A DNA stretch of 6,309 bases from Candidatus Nanopelagicales bacterium (GCA_029939085.1 JAOZTQ010000085.1:1-6309), one strand, 5' to 3'. Positions 1-6,139 are shown, counted from the first letter of the stretch. The notes: generated by a model not told the origin, from the sequence alone. Translations and numbers: made by a program.

Positions 1-461
1 CCGAGTAGCCACTCTTTGACGGCTAGTCCATAGCCGTAGCCGCCCAACGATCCATCAGCCGCTATTACCCGATGGCACGGCACAAACGGAGCTACCCGAT
101 TGGCCCCACAGGCTGACCCCACAGCGCGAGCGGCTTTGGGCTTACCTATCTCCTGGGCCAGCTGCGAATACGACAGCGGTTTTCCGGGGGGTACTTCTCG
201 GAGTGTGGACCACACCGCGTCCTGCACCGGACTCCCCTGTTGCCGAACATCTACTCGGTCGATGGCAGAAATATCTCCACTGAGGTACTCGGTCCAGAGC
301 TGCCGCAACCAGTCAATGCGTGCCTTCGATAGGGAGGCAGTGATACCAGCGTGCTCTGCGAGATCTGCAGGTTCAGTAAAGCCTGCCGCAATAACGCTGT
401 CATCGTCAGCCACAATCACGGTCAGCGGCTGCGGGCCTCCGTCAAGAACGTCATAACGCAT
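1..461 (-). CDS. ogt: Methylated-DNA--[protein]-cysteine S-methyltransferase (O6-alkylguanine-DNA alkyltransferase), 3' end cut by window
   Basis: This is a suicide DNA-repair protein that moves the alkyl group of O6-alkylguanine in DNA onto its own cysteine. I translated the minus strand by hand from the ATG at 459-461, just after an in-frame TGA; 153 codons are visible and the frame stays open at the window edge. The first 70 or so residues are a variable N-terminal domain. The conserved DNA-binding and active-site domain begins near residue 76 (GSPVQDAVWSTLREVPPGK). Key residues match the human enzyme's spacing: Arg finger R112 (in AARAVG), N121, and nucleophile C129 in PCHRV at 128-132, followed by GSLGGYGYGL and KEWLL. 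The usual ANG before the active site reads ACG (C118). A GGAG lies about 12 bases upstream of the ATG, which is loose spacing. The gene is divergent from leuA. Family-typical length suggests only a few to about 20 residues are missing. The family call is secure; the choice between ogt and a related symbol is less so. Confidence 0.93.
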   Translation of the reverse strand, partial: MRYDVLDGGPQPLTVIVADDDSVIAAGFTEPADLAEHAGITASLSKARIDWLRQLWTEYLSGDISAIDRVDVRQQGSPVQDAVWSTLREVPPGKPLSYSQLAQEIGKPKAARAVGSACGANRVAPFVPCHRVIAADGSLGGYGYGLAVKEWLL

Positions 462-580
462 GCATCACTTTAACTCCGACGTCTTCGGACCCAAAGTTCC
501 TAAGCCTCACAAACAACTGCCGGGCACGAAGAGACATAATCACTTTCCCTATTTGTCGACACGCTGGTACCGTTGAAGGG

Positions 581-625
581 ATGTTCGACGCGGCACTACT
601 TCTTCGTAGCCGCGACGGGGCCTGA
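581..625 (+). CDS. leuA leader peptide (14 residues, Leu-Leu-Leu run)
   Basis: This short frame encodes MFDAALLLRSRDGA and ends at TGA 623-625, 68 bases before leuA. Codons 6 to 8 (596-604) are CTA CTT CTT, a run of three leucines. Such a run is the mark of an attenuation-type leader whose translation senses charged leucyl-tRNA, and leucine is the end product of the downstream gene. The purine-rich GAAGGG just before the ATG is too close for normal Shine-Dalgarno spacing. A TACCGT hexamer (568-573), which fits the TANNNT form of a -10 box and sits 7 bases before the ATG, makes leaderless translation possible, with the transcript beginning near 581. That promoter reading is weak because the -35 region (about 544-550) matches poorly. 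Leader peptides before leuA are known in Actinobacteria; that this one is translated is an inference. Confidence 0.72.
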   Translation: MFDAALLLRSRDGA

Positions 626-700
626 TCCGACCGGCCGCTCCGTCGCGGTGGATAGTGCTTGCTGGTCATCACGCTTCACAATGAGGATTTCAGATGATCG
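589..700 (+). promoter_or_regulatory. leuA leader RNA with pseudoknot (LEU-element-like) and alternative start-codon hairpin
   Basis: Four pairings can be drawn by eye. (A) 589-594 with 609-614 (CGCGGC/GCCGCG), extended inward by TAC 597-599 with GTA 606-608. (B) 610-618 with 640-648, nine perfect pairs. (C) 629-635 (GACCGGC, in the loop of B) with 661-667 (GCTGGTC), seven pairs including one G-U; B and C together form an H-type pseudoknot. (D) 664-670 with 693-699, seven pairs including one G-U, which traps the leuA ATG (694-696) and places its Shine-Dalgarno (GAGGA, 683-687) in the loop. C and D share bases 664-667 and exclude each other. No U-run follows stem B, so control of translation is more likely than transcription termination. 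I recall a conserved pseudoknot called the LEU element described upstream of leuA in many Actinobacteria; this arrangement fits, but I could not compare it with the published model. The Leu codons lie inside hairpin A, so ribosome position would decide which pairs form. Confidence 0.65.
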
Positions 701-2412
701 AACAGAACCCACAGCAAACGTCATCGATGCCGTTCCAGCGCTATCGACCGTTCACCCCTATTGAACTCGCAGACCGCACCTGGCCCGACAAGGTTATTCA
801 GCAAGCCCCCCGTTGGTGTGCGGTTGATCTGCGTGACGGTAATCAGGCACTAATCGATCCGATGACACCGGACCGTAAACGTCGAATGTTCGAACTACTG
901 GTCAATATGGGCTACAAGGAGATCGAGGTCGGTTTCCCGTCCGCGAGTCAGACCGACTTTGACTTTGTCCGGCAACTCATCGAAGAAGATCTCATTCCCG
1001 ATGATGTCGTGATCCAGGTCCTCACCCAATCTCGTGAGCACCTGATTGAACGAACCTTTGAGTCCATCATTGGCGCGAAGCAAGCCGTCGTTCATCTCTA
1101 CAACTCAACCTCGACGCTGCAACGGCGAGTGGTTTTCGGTTTGGACCAAGCTGGGATTATCGATGTCGCAGTGCACGGCGCTCAGCTCTGCGCCAAGTTT
1201 GCCGAGGATCACGACAGCGACATCTATTTCGAGTACTCACCCGAGTCATACACCGGAACTGAGTTGGAGTTTGCCGTCGAAATCTGCGACGCCGTTACCG
1301 AGGTCTGGCAACCCACACCCGATCGCCCGGTCATCGTGAATCTGCCAGCGACTGTTGAGATGGCAACGCCCAACGTGTACGCAGATTCCATCGAGTGGAT
1401 GCATCGCAATCTTGCTCGGCGAGATTCACTCATCCTGAGCCTGCATCCCCACAATGATCGCGGGACTGCAGTTGCGGCCGCGGAACTGGGATACATGGCG
1501 GGTGCGGACCGGATCGAGGGGTGCCTCTTTGGCAACGGTGAGCGCACCGGAAATGTATGTCTGGTCACCTTGGGAATGAATCTGTTTAGCCAGGGCATTG
1601 ACCCACAGATCGACTTCGCCGATATCGACGGCATCCGTCGAACCGTTGAGTACTGCAATCAGTTGCCCGTCGCTGAGCGGCATCCTTACGGCGGTGACCT
1701 GGTTTACACCGCCTTTAGTGGCTCACATCAAGATGCGATTAATAAGGGTTTGAAGGCGATGGAAATCGACTCCGCTGCCGCCGGCGCCTCGGTTAACGAG
1801 TTCCGCTGGGAAGTTCCCTATCTGCCAATCGACCCGCAGGATGTCGGAAGAAACTATGAGGCTGTTATCCGGGTAAATAGTCAGTCCGGCAAAGGCGGCG
1901 TGGCCTACATAATGCGCAGCGAACATCGCCTTGAGTTACCCAGGCGGCTGCAAATCGAGTTTTCGCAGGTGATTCAGGAGCACACCGACGAGGATGGCGG
2001 TGAAGTCACCCCCGAGGAAATGTGGCAGATCTTCGCCGATGAATATCTCCCAGCCCAATCCAATAACTGGGGGCGGTTGGCCTTGATCTCGGTGCAGCAA
2101 GAGTCCGATGTTGGCGGCGTGACGCGAATCGAGGCACTGCTACACGATCGTGGTGTCGAGACGTCAGTCTCGGGTACCGGGAATGGCCCGATCGCTGCTT
2201 TTTGTGATGCGTTACGCCAGGTCGGCGTCGACGTTCGAGTTCTGGACTATGCGGAACATGCGATGTCAGCCGGCGGCGACGCCAGTGCGGCTTCCTACCT
2301 CGAATGCGCTATAGCCGAGCGAGTGTTGTGGGGTGTGGGCATCGATCCTTCGATCGTCACATCGTCACTTAAGGCCGTTATTTCTGCGGTTAATCGCGCT
2401 GAGCGTGACTAA
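694..2412 (+). CDS. leuA: 2-isopropylmalate synthase
   Basis: This cytoplasmic enzyme condenses acetyl-CoA with 2-oxoisovalerate to give 2-isopropylmalate, the committed step of leucine synthesis. The product has 572 residues in the actinobacterial (LeuA type 2) form. A TIM-barrel catalytic domain covers about residues 30-340: WCAVDLRDGNQ at 41-51, with R47 and metal ligand D48; IEVGFPSASQTDFDF at 77-91; HPHNDRGT at 251-258, with metal ligands H251 and H253; and GCLFGNGERTGN at 276-287, with N287 as the likely further ligand. A linker domain follows, and the C-terminal leucine-binding allosteric domain spans about 455-572 (SGTGNGPIAAF at 493-503). The ATG at 694 has a TGAGGA Shine-Dalgarno with 6-base spacing. 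M12 (ATG at 727, just before PFQRYRPF) is a second possible start. The gene is preceded by a Leu-rich leader and its 3' end overlaps the convergent HTH gene by 23 bp. It is slightly shorter than mycobacterial LeuA but intact. Confidence 0.98.
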   Translation: MIEQNPQQTSSMPFQRYRPFTPIELADRTWPDKVIQQAPRWCAVDLRDGNQALIDPMTPDRKRRMFELLVNMGYKEIEVGFPSASQTDFDFVRQLIEEDLIPDDVVIQVLTQSREHLIERTFESIIGAKQAVVHLYNSTSTLQRRVVFGLDQAGIIDVAVHGAQLCAKFAEDHDSDIYFEYSPESYTGTELEFAVEICDAVTEVWQPTPDRPVIVNLPATVEMATPNVYADSIEWMHRNLARRDSLILSLHPHNDRGTAVAAAELGYMAGADRIEGCLFGNGERTGNVCLVTLGMNLFSQGIDPQIDFADIDGIRRTVEYCNQLPVAERHPYGGDLVYTAFSGSHQDAINKGLKAMEIDSAAAGASVNEFRWEVPYLPIDPQDVGRNYEAVIRVNSQSGKGGVAYIMRSEHRLELPRRLQIEFSQVIQEHTDEDGGEVTPEEMWQIFADEYLPAQSNNWGRLALISVQQESDVGGVTRIEALLHDRGVETSVSGTGNGPIAAFCDALRQVGVDVRVLDYAEHAMSAGGDASAASYLECAIAERVLWGVGIDPSIVTSSLKAVISAVNRAERD

Positions 2413-2704
2413 CTCGACCAGGCCAAAGATCTACTTCCAGACTCTGCTCGAGACCGGCAATAGTGCCTAAATCGGGAACGACTTTCCCGGTCAATAATCG
2501 CGACAACGATGTCGGATCCATACCGGCCGGATTAGCTACTGCGCGAAGCGATAGGCCCCGCTCGTTAATGCAGCGTTGCAGAGTGACGACAAGTGCGGCT
2601 GTGGTGACTGCGTAGGTGGGCGCGTCCGCAGTGAAGGGCCCTTCCGGCCAGGTACCCGAACTAGTTACCCAGTCCGAGGGAGGAGTGTATTTGCGAGCGG
2701 CCAC
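2390..2704 (-). CDS. Small helix-turn-helix (Xre/Cro-like) DNA-binding protein
   Basis: This gene encodes a 104-residue putative transcription regulator. The first 35 or so residues (rich in Pro, Thr and Ser, with W12 and W19) match no domain I know. Residues about 38-95 look like an Xre-type helix-turn-helix: a helix at LVVTLQRCINERG, then SLRAVANPAGM, the recognition region DPTSLSRLLTGKVVPDLGT, and the closing helix IAGLEQSLEVDLWPG. The SxSRxLxGxxxPDLxT pattern is typical of short actinobacterial Xre-like proteins. The start is GTG at 2702-2704; an in-frame TAG lies 12 codons upstream, so the frame cannot extend much further, and no strong Shine-Dalgarno is visible. The stop codon lies inside the leuA coding region (23-bp convergent overlap). 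The gene follows serA on the same strand after 55 bases and could be cotranscribed with it. Target and ligand are unknown. The fold is fairly sure; the start is not. Confidence 0.82.
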   Translation of the reverse strand: MAARKYTPPSDWVTSSGTWPEGPFTADAPTYAVTTAALVVTLQRCINERGLSLRAVANPAGMDPTSLSRLLTGKVVPDLGTIAGLEQSLEVDLWPGRVSHAQRD

Positions 2705-2759
2705 AGTTGGAGTCTGCCACTCTCGGGTTGGCTCGCGCTAACTCGGAAGTTTCTGCCGG

Positions 2760-4349
2760 TTATTGATCCAGATCAACTGCGGTGCCGAATCCAGCTCCGA
2801 CGTCCGCAACGATGCGTTCCATGGTGGTTGCTGGCACAGCCGAATCCACGGTGAGCAAGGTCAGTGCCCGACCACCAGCATCCGTGCGACCCACCTGCAT
2901 ACCGGCAATGTTGATTCCAGCCTCACCGAGGATCTGTCCCAGCGATCCGACCACACCAGGGCGGTCGTCATATCCCAGGAAGGCCATATGTTCAGTTATG
3001 GCGACCTCAACGTCGAACTCATCCACTTCAACAAGTCGAGGCTCATCTCGTGGACCAACTACTGTGCCACCCACTGCGGTCCGAGCCCCATTGACCTGGG
3101 TCGCCACAACTCGCACCACATTGCGATGATCGGGGCTCTCGGAGTCGGTTCGTAGCCCGACCTCAATTCCACGGTCCTTGGCCATAAGTGGTGCGTTCAC
3201 ATACGAAACTGGATCGTCAGCTAGCTGACCAATCAAGCCCTTGAGCGCCGATAATTCGAGGACTCGAACGTCTTCAGATGCGATCTCACCCAGAACTTCG
3301 ACGTCAACTCGTTCGATGGGGCCACTCGAGAGTCGGCAGGCGATCGCTCCCAACTTCTCGGCAAGCGACAGCATTGGCCGGACATCCTCAGCGAGTACCC
3401 CACCTTGTACGTTCACGGCATCAGGTACAAGTTCACCAGAGAGCGCCAACCGGACACTCTTGGCCACTGAAACGCCCGCCTTTTCTTGCGCTTCACCCGT
3501 ACTCGCACCTAGGTGGGGGGTAGCAACTACGTTTTCCAGTTCAAATAGTGGTGAGTCAGTGCAGGGCTCGGTTGCATAGACATCGAGGCCAGCACCTGCG
3601 ACGCGTCCGTCCTTGATGGCTCGATACAGCGCATCTTCATCCACGATTCCGCCACGGGCCGCGTTGATGATCCGCACCTCTGGCTTTACTTTCGATAGCG
3701 CTTCATCACCGATCAAACCAAGCGTCTCGGGTGTCTTGGGTAGATGGACGGTTATGAAGTCGGAGGTTGCTAGCAGTTCGTTGAGTTCGACCATACGAAC
3801 ACCTAACTGAGCAGCGCGTGCTGGCTGCACAAAAGGGTCATATGCAATCAACTGCACCCCGAAGGCGCTCAGACGTTGGGCTACCAAGACTCCGATTCGA
3901 CCGAAACCGACAACACCGACCACTTTGTCGGCTAGTTCAACACCGCTGTACTTGGAGCGCTTCCATTCACCGCCACGTAGTCCCTCATTTGCAGGGACCA
4001 CATTTCTCGCGGACGCCAAGAGTAAGGCCACAGCCAACTCCGCGGCGGACACGATATTGGAGGTTGGTGCGTTCACCACCATGACGCCAGCTTCGGTGGC
4101 TGTCTTGACATCAACATTGTCCAAGCCGACGCCGGCACGAGCAATCACCTTGAGGTTGTTGGCGGCTTCTAACGCTTCCGCATCCACCTTGGTTGCGGAG
4201 CGAACCAGGATGGCATCAACGTCTGCGATAGCGGGGATGAGCTCATCTCGGTCTGCGCCATTGCACTGTCTGATCTCGAAATCAGGGCCCAATGCATCAA
4301 CGGTGGCGGGCGAAAGCTCTTCTGCGATAAGGACGACAGGCTTGGTCAC
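2760..4349 (-). CDS. serA: D-3-phosphoglycerate dehydrogenase, long form with ASB and ACT domains
   Basis: This enzyme oxidises 3-phosphoglycerate to 3-phosphohydroxypyruvate with NAD+, the first step of serine synthesis. I chose the GTG at 4347-4349, which gives 529 residues and close N-terminal agreement with mycobacterial SerA (VVLIAEELSPATV). It has a GGAG 9 bases upstream. A longer frame from the ATG at 4412 has no Shine-Dalgarno, and that ATG lies inside a palindrome. Domains: split substrate domain, NAD domain with G148-F-G150-R-I-G153 and Y170-D171, catalytic residues R232 (in NAARGG), E261 (ATEPC) and H279 (TPHLG), an ASB domain at about 320-450, and an ACT domain at about 455-529. 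Y460, D462 and N480 fall where mycobacterial SerA binds the inhibitor serine, so serine feedback is likely (inferred from the family). The gene sits on the same strand as ilvC, AIM24-like gene and HTH gene. A 34-bp palindrome lies upstream. Confidence 0.97.
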   Translation of the reverse strand: MTKPVVLIAEELSPATVDALGPDFEIRQCNGADRDELIPAIADVDAILVRSATKVDAEALEAANNLKVIARAGVGLDNVDVKTATEAGVMVVNAPTSNIVSAAELAVALLLASARNVVPANEGLRGGEWKRSKYSGVELADKVVGVVGFGRIGVLVAQRLSAFGVQLIAYDPFVQPARAAQLGVRMVELNELLATSDFITVHLPKTPETLGLIGDEALSKVKPEVRIINAARGGIVDEDALYRAIKDGRVAGAGLDVYATEPCTDSPLFELENVVATPHLGASTGEAQEKAGVSVAKSVRLALSGELVPDAVNVQGGVLAEDVRPMLSLAEKLGAIACRLSSGPIERVDVEVLGEIASEDVRVLELSALKGLIGQLADDPVSYVNAPLMAKDRGIEVGLRTDSESPDHRNVVRVVATQVNGARTAVGGTVVGPRDEPRLVEVDEFDVEVAITEHMAFLGYDDRPGVVGSLGQILGEAGINIAGMQVGRTDAGGRALTLLTVDSAVPATTMERIVADVGAGFGTAVDLDQ

Positions 4350-4385
4350 AGCAAGTTTCTCCAGGTTGGTGGGAACGGTAAGTCC

Positions 4386-4391
4386 AGTGTA
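4386..4391 (-). promoter_or_regulatory. Possible serA -10 box
   Basis: On the minus strand this reads TACACT, which fits the TANNNT form of a sigma-70-type -10 box. Transcription would begin near 4379, about 30 bases before the serA GTG. No good -35 is seen at the right distance, because that region is occupied by the 34-bp palindrome. A repressor or activator bound to the palindrome would cover the -35 region. This is a weak call that rests on one hexamer and its position. Confidence 0.3.
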
Positions 4392-4392
4392 C

Positions 4393-4426
4393 GTGCCCGC
4401 TTGTGAATGCATTCACGAGCGGGCAC
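4393..4426. repeat. 34-bp near-perfect palindrome between the AIM24-like gene and serA
   Basis: Two 17-base arms meet without a spacer. They begin and end GTGCCCGCT / AGCGGGCAC and have a perfectly symmetrical 14-base core, GTGAATGCATTCAC. The only break in symmetry is the pair 4402 (T) and 4417 (G), which becomes a G-U pair in plus-strand RNA and an A-C mismatch in minus-strand RNA. It begins 37 bases past the AIM24-like stop codon and ends 43 bases before the serA start. One reading is a terminator hairpin for the AIM24-like transcript; no T-run follows on either strand, but hairpins of this kind without a U-tract are reported in actinobacteria. The other reading is an operator over the serA promoter, supported by the symmetrical core and its position before a TACACT hexamer. 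The sequence alone does not decide between them. Confidence 0.85.
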
Positions 4427-4462
4427 CTAAAGCCACCGCGAGCCAACAATGACTGGTTGCGA

Positions 4463-5134
4463 TTACTTCGAACTAGGCAACTTCGGAATCAGCCAGCCTA
4501 AGAAAGCATCTTGTGAGCGAGTTTGGGTGTAGATCATGCCGGGACCGGTCAGATCCACAACCAAACCCTCACCTGAGAGGAAAGTCGACTTCCAGTTACC
4601 GGCCTTACGAACGTTGTATTGCACGCCTTCGGACCAGCCGACCATGTGGCCGGTATCCACGGTGTAGGTCTCGCCAGACGCTAGTTGCTTGGAGTCGATG
4701 GCACCGTAGGAGGCGACCAATAGTTCACCTACTCCGGAACATTTCAGAATGAACAGTCCCTCGCCGCTAAAGAAAGTTCGGCCACCTCCCCACTTGGTAT
4801 CGATATCAATACCGGGGGCTGATGCCAGATACGCACCAGACTGCAAATACACGGTTTGCCCGCTCAACTGCCAGGACACAATATCGCCGGGTAACGCAGG
4901 GGCAAAGGTCACCGAACCACCTGATTTGCCGGCGGTAAAGGTGTTCATGAAGAAGGATTCGCCGCCCAAGACAGAGCGCCTGAGTCCCTTCATGAGGCCA
5001 CCTTGGGTACTGGTTTCGATATCTACGCCACTCATGGCCACCATGGCGCCCGCTTCAGCCTTACAGGCCTCACCGGGATCGAGTTGAACGTCCGCAGCGG
5101 CGAAGGAAGGGGAAAACTTGATTTCGGAATGCAT
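4463..5134 (-). CDS. AIM24 / TIGR00266 family protein, function unknown
   Basis: This gene encodes a 223-residue protein of the AIM24-like family, named after a yeast mitochondrial protein and widespread in bacteria without a settled biochemical role. Family signs seen here are AEAGAMVAMSG at 26-36, GGESFFMNTFTA at 57-68, LQSGAYLASAPGI at 97-109, the glycine-rich FFSGEGLFILKCSG at 121-134, VDTGHMVGW at 159-167, and a second similar segment, FLSGEGLVVDLTGPG at 185-199, followed by IYTQTRS. The repeated FxSGEGL segments fit the two-fold beta-sandwich of the family. No signal peptide or membrane helix is visible. The ATG at 5132-5134 has a strong GGAGG Shine-Dalgarno with 4-base spacing. The gene is divergent from the dehydrogenase gene and lies upstream of serA on the same strand, separated from it by the palindrome. 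Length is normal. The family is secure; function should not be inferred. Confidence 0.92.
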   Translation of the reverse strand: MHSEIKFSPSFAAADVQLDPGEACKAEAGAMVAMSGVDIETSTQGGLMKGLRRSVLGGESFFMNTFTAGKSGGSVTFAPALPGDIVSWQLSGQTVYLQSGAYLASAPGIDIDTKWGGGRTFFSGEGLFILKCSGVGELLVASYGAIDSKQLASGETYTVDTGHMVGWSEGVQYNVRKAGNWKSTFLSGEGLVVDLTGPGMIYTQTRSQDAFLGWLIPKLPSSK

Positions 5135-5152
5135 GAGGCCTCCAAGGCTCAG

Positions 5153-5181
5153 TTAAGCGGCATCAACCTCAAACCTATGAA
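5153..5181 (+). promoter_or_regulatory. Possible promoter for the dehydrogenase gene
   Basis: TTAAGC (5153-5158) and TATGAA (5176-5181) are separated by exactly 17 bases, in the gap between the divergent AIM24-like and dehydrogenase genes. Transcription would begin near 5188, just before the GGGAGG Shine-Dalgarno at 5197-5202 and the GTG at 5207. Both hexamers are only partial matches to sigma-70 consensus and TATGAA lacks the usual final T, so confidence is low. If real, it favours the upstream GTG start of the dehydrogenase. Confidence 0.28.
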
Positions 5182-5206
5182 ACTCAGGCGGCCTCTGGGA
5201 GGTTGA

Positions 5207-6133
5207 GTGCAATATCTCCCCAAAAGATCTCCGGAAAATGATGTAGTGGGCGGTCGATACGGGCTCAAGCAAGACGAAAGTCAGCTAGCCGACGAACTCA
5301 GATCGGGTGCACGTGCGAGATTGCAGTTGGGCGAGCAGACTAGCCGCATGACCACAGTTCTCGTCACTGGATCAACCGACGGTATCGGTCTGCGCACCGC
5401 GCAGGTTTTGGCCGAACAGGGCAATGATGTCATCGTGCACGGGCGCTCCGCTGCACGCGTGGATGCTGCTGTAGCCAGCATTGGTAGCCAAGCCGTCGCC
5501 GGAATAGTTGCTGACCTGTCGGATCTGGACCAAGTCCCCGAACTCGCTGGTGCGGCAAGCAGCGCAGATGTACTCATTAACAATGCGGGCATTTACGAGC
5601 GAGAGCGGCTGACTAACGCCGATGGTGAGGAGGTCATGTGGACGGTCAATCACATGGCACCCTCGTTACTAACGGCGCTGATGCTTCCGGAGATGCCGGA
5701 ACGGGGCCGGGTGGTTTACGTGTCTTCGACCGCGCACGGTAGAGGTAAGTTCGATCTTGCCGACCCTGGTTATGCGGAGCGCCGCTATAACCATTTCCGT
5801 GCTCACATGACCACCAAGTTGGCGAATTTGCTGATGGCTCGCGAATGGGCACGTCGGCAAAACCGGGTGGATTTCTTCGCAACTCATCCCGGAGTGATCG
5901 GGACAAAGCTCATGACGGAAGGATTCCAAAAAGAGGGGGCAAATACCCTCGATGAGGGTGCAGCGGCGCTGATATTTGCGGCATCGAGCCCATCTCTAAC
6001 CGGACAGTCCGGTGCCTTTGTCGTAGATAACGCGGTCAGCGAACCCACTGGTCCGGGGCTCGATGATGAGCTGGCTGCGCAGGTCTTCGACTACACCATG
6101 GAGCAACTCGGGCTTTCGGGACCACAGGCATAA
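5207..6133 (+). CDS. Short-chain dehydrogenase/reductase (SDR) family protein with His at the catalytic Tyr position
   Basis: This gene encodes an NAD(P)-dependent oxidoreductase fold most like the retinol-dehydrogenase/DHRS-type SDRs. From the GTG at 5207 it has 308 residues. The conserved domain starts at M48 (ATG at 5348) with TTVLVTGSTDGIGL, where T53-G61 is the cofactor loop. HGRS at 78-81 suggests NADPH preference, since an Arg follows the second strand. NNAG is at 125-128, VSS at 172-174 (catalytic Ser), KLAN at 204-207 (catalytic Lys K204) and HPGVIGTKL at 227-235. The usual YxxxK reads HMTTK (200-204; codon CAC at 5804-5806), so the catalytic Tyr is replaced. The GTG has a GGGAGG Shine-Dalgarno 4 bases upstream; the ATG at 5348 has none, but gives the usual 261-residue length. 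The 47-residue extension is unlike anything I know, so the start is uncertain. The substrate is unknown. Confidence 0.9.
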   Translation: MQYLPKRSPENDVVGGRYGLKQDESQLADELRSGARARLQLGEQTSRMTTVLVTGSTDGIGLRTAQVLAEQGNDVIVHGRSAARVDAAVASIGSQAVAGIVADLSDLDQVPELAGAASSADVLINNAGIYERERLTNADGEEVMWTVNHMAPSLLTALMLPEMPERGRVVYVSSTAHGRGKFDLADPGYAERRYNHFRAHMTTKLANLLMAREWARRQNRVDFFATHPGVIGTKLMTEGFQKEGANTLDEGAAALIFAASSPSLTGQSGAFVVDNAVSEPTGPGLDDELAAQVFDYTMEQLGLSGPQA

Positions 6134-6139
6134 ACCAAG

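Noticed and set aside
610..648. Stem 610-618/640-648 as an intrinsic transcription terminator
   Set aside because: No T-run follows the stem (the next bases are TGGATAGTGC), so a pseudoknot acting on translation is the better reading.
451..672. Minus-strand 73-codon open frame across the ogt-leuA intergenic region
   Set aside because: It lies antisense to the leuA leader peptide and pseudoknot region, is highly basic with no recognisable domain, and runs into the start of ogt in another frame. The plus-strand leader explains the region better.
573..764. Plus-strand 63-codon open frame starting at TTG before leuA
   Set aside because: It overlaps both the leader peptide and the first codons of leuA in other frames, and its product resembles nothing known.
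1224..1658. Minus-strand 144-codon open frame inside leuA
   Set aside because: It is antisense to the conserved catalytic domain of LeuA and contains no domain signs.
4350..4412. N-terminal extension of SerA to an ATG at 4412
   Set aside because: No ribosome-binding site precedes that ATG, which lies in the palindrome. The GTG at 4349 has a good Shine-Dalgarno and matches the N-terminus of known SerA proteins.
3925..4452. Plus-strand 175-codon open frame opposite the serA 5' region
   Set aside because: It is a low-complexity Ser/Thr/Ala-rich translation antisense to the strongly conserved SerA, a typical shadow of a coding strand.
5163..5206. 8-bp inverted repeat TCAACCTC / GAGGTTGA with the right arm over the SDR Shine-Dalgarno
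   Set aside because: The arms are short and 28 bases apart, and the left arm would be outside the transcript if the candidate promoter is right. It is not strong enough to call a regulatory structure.
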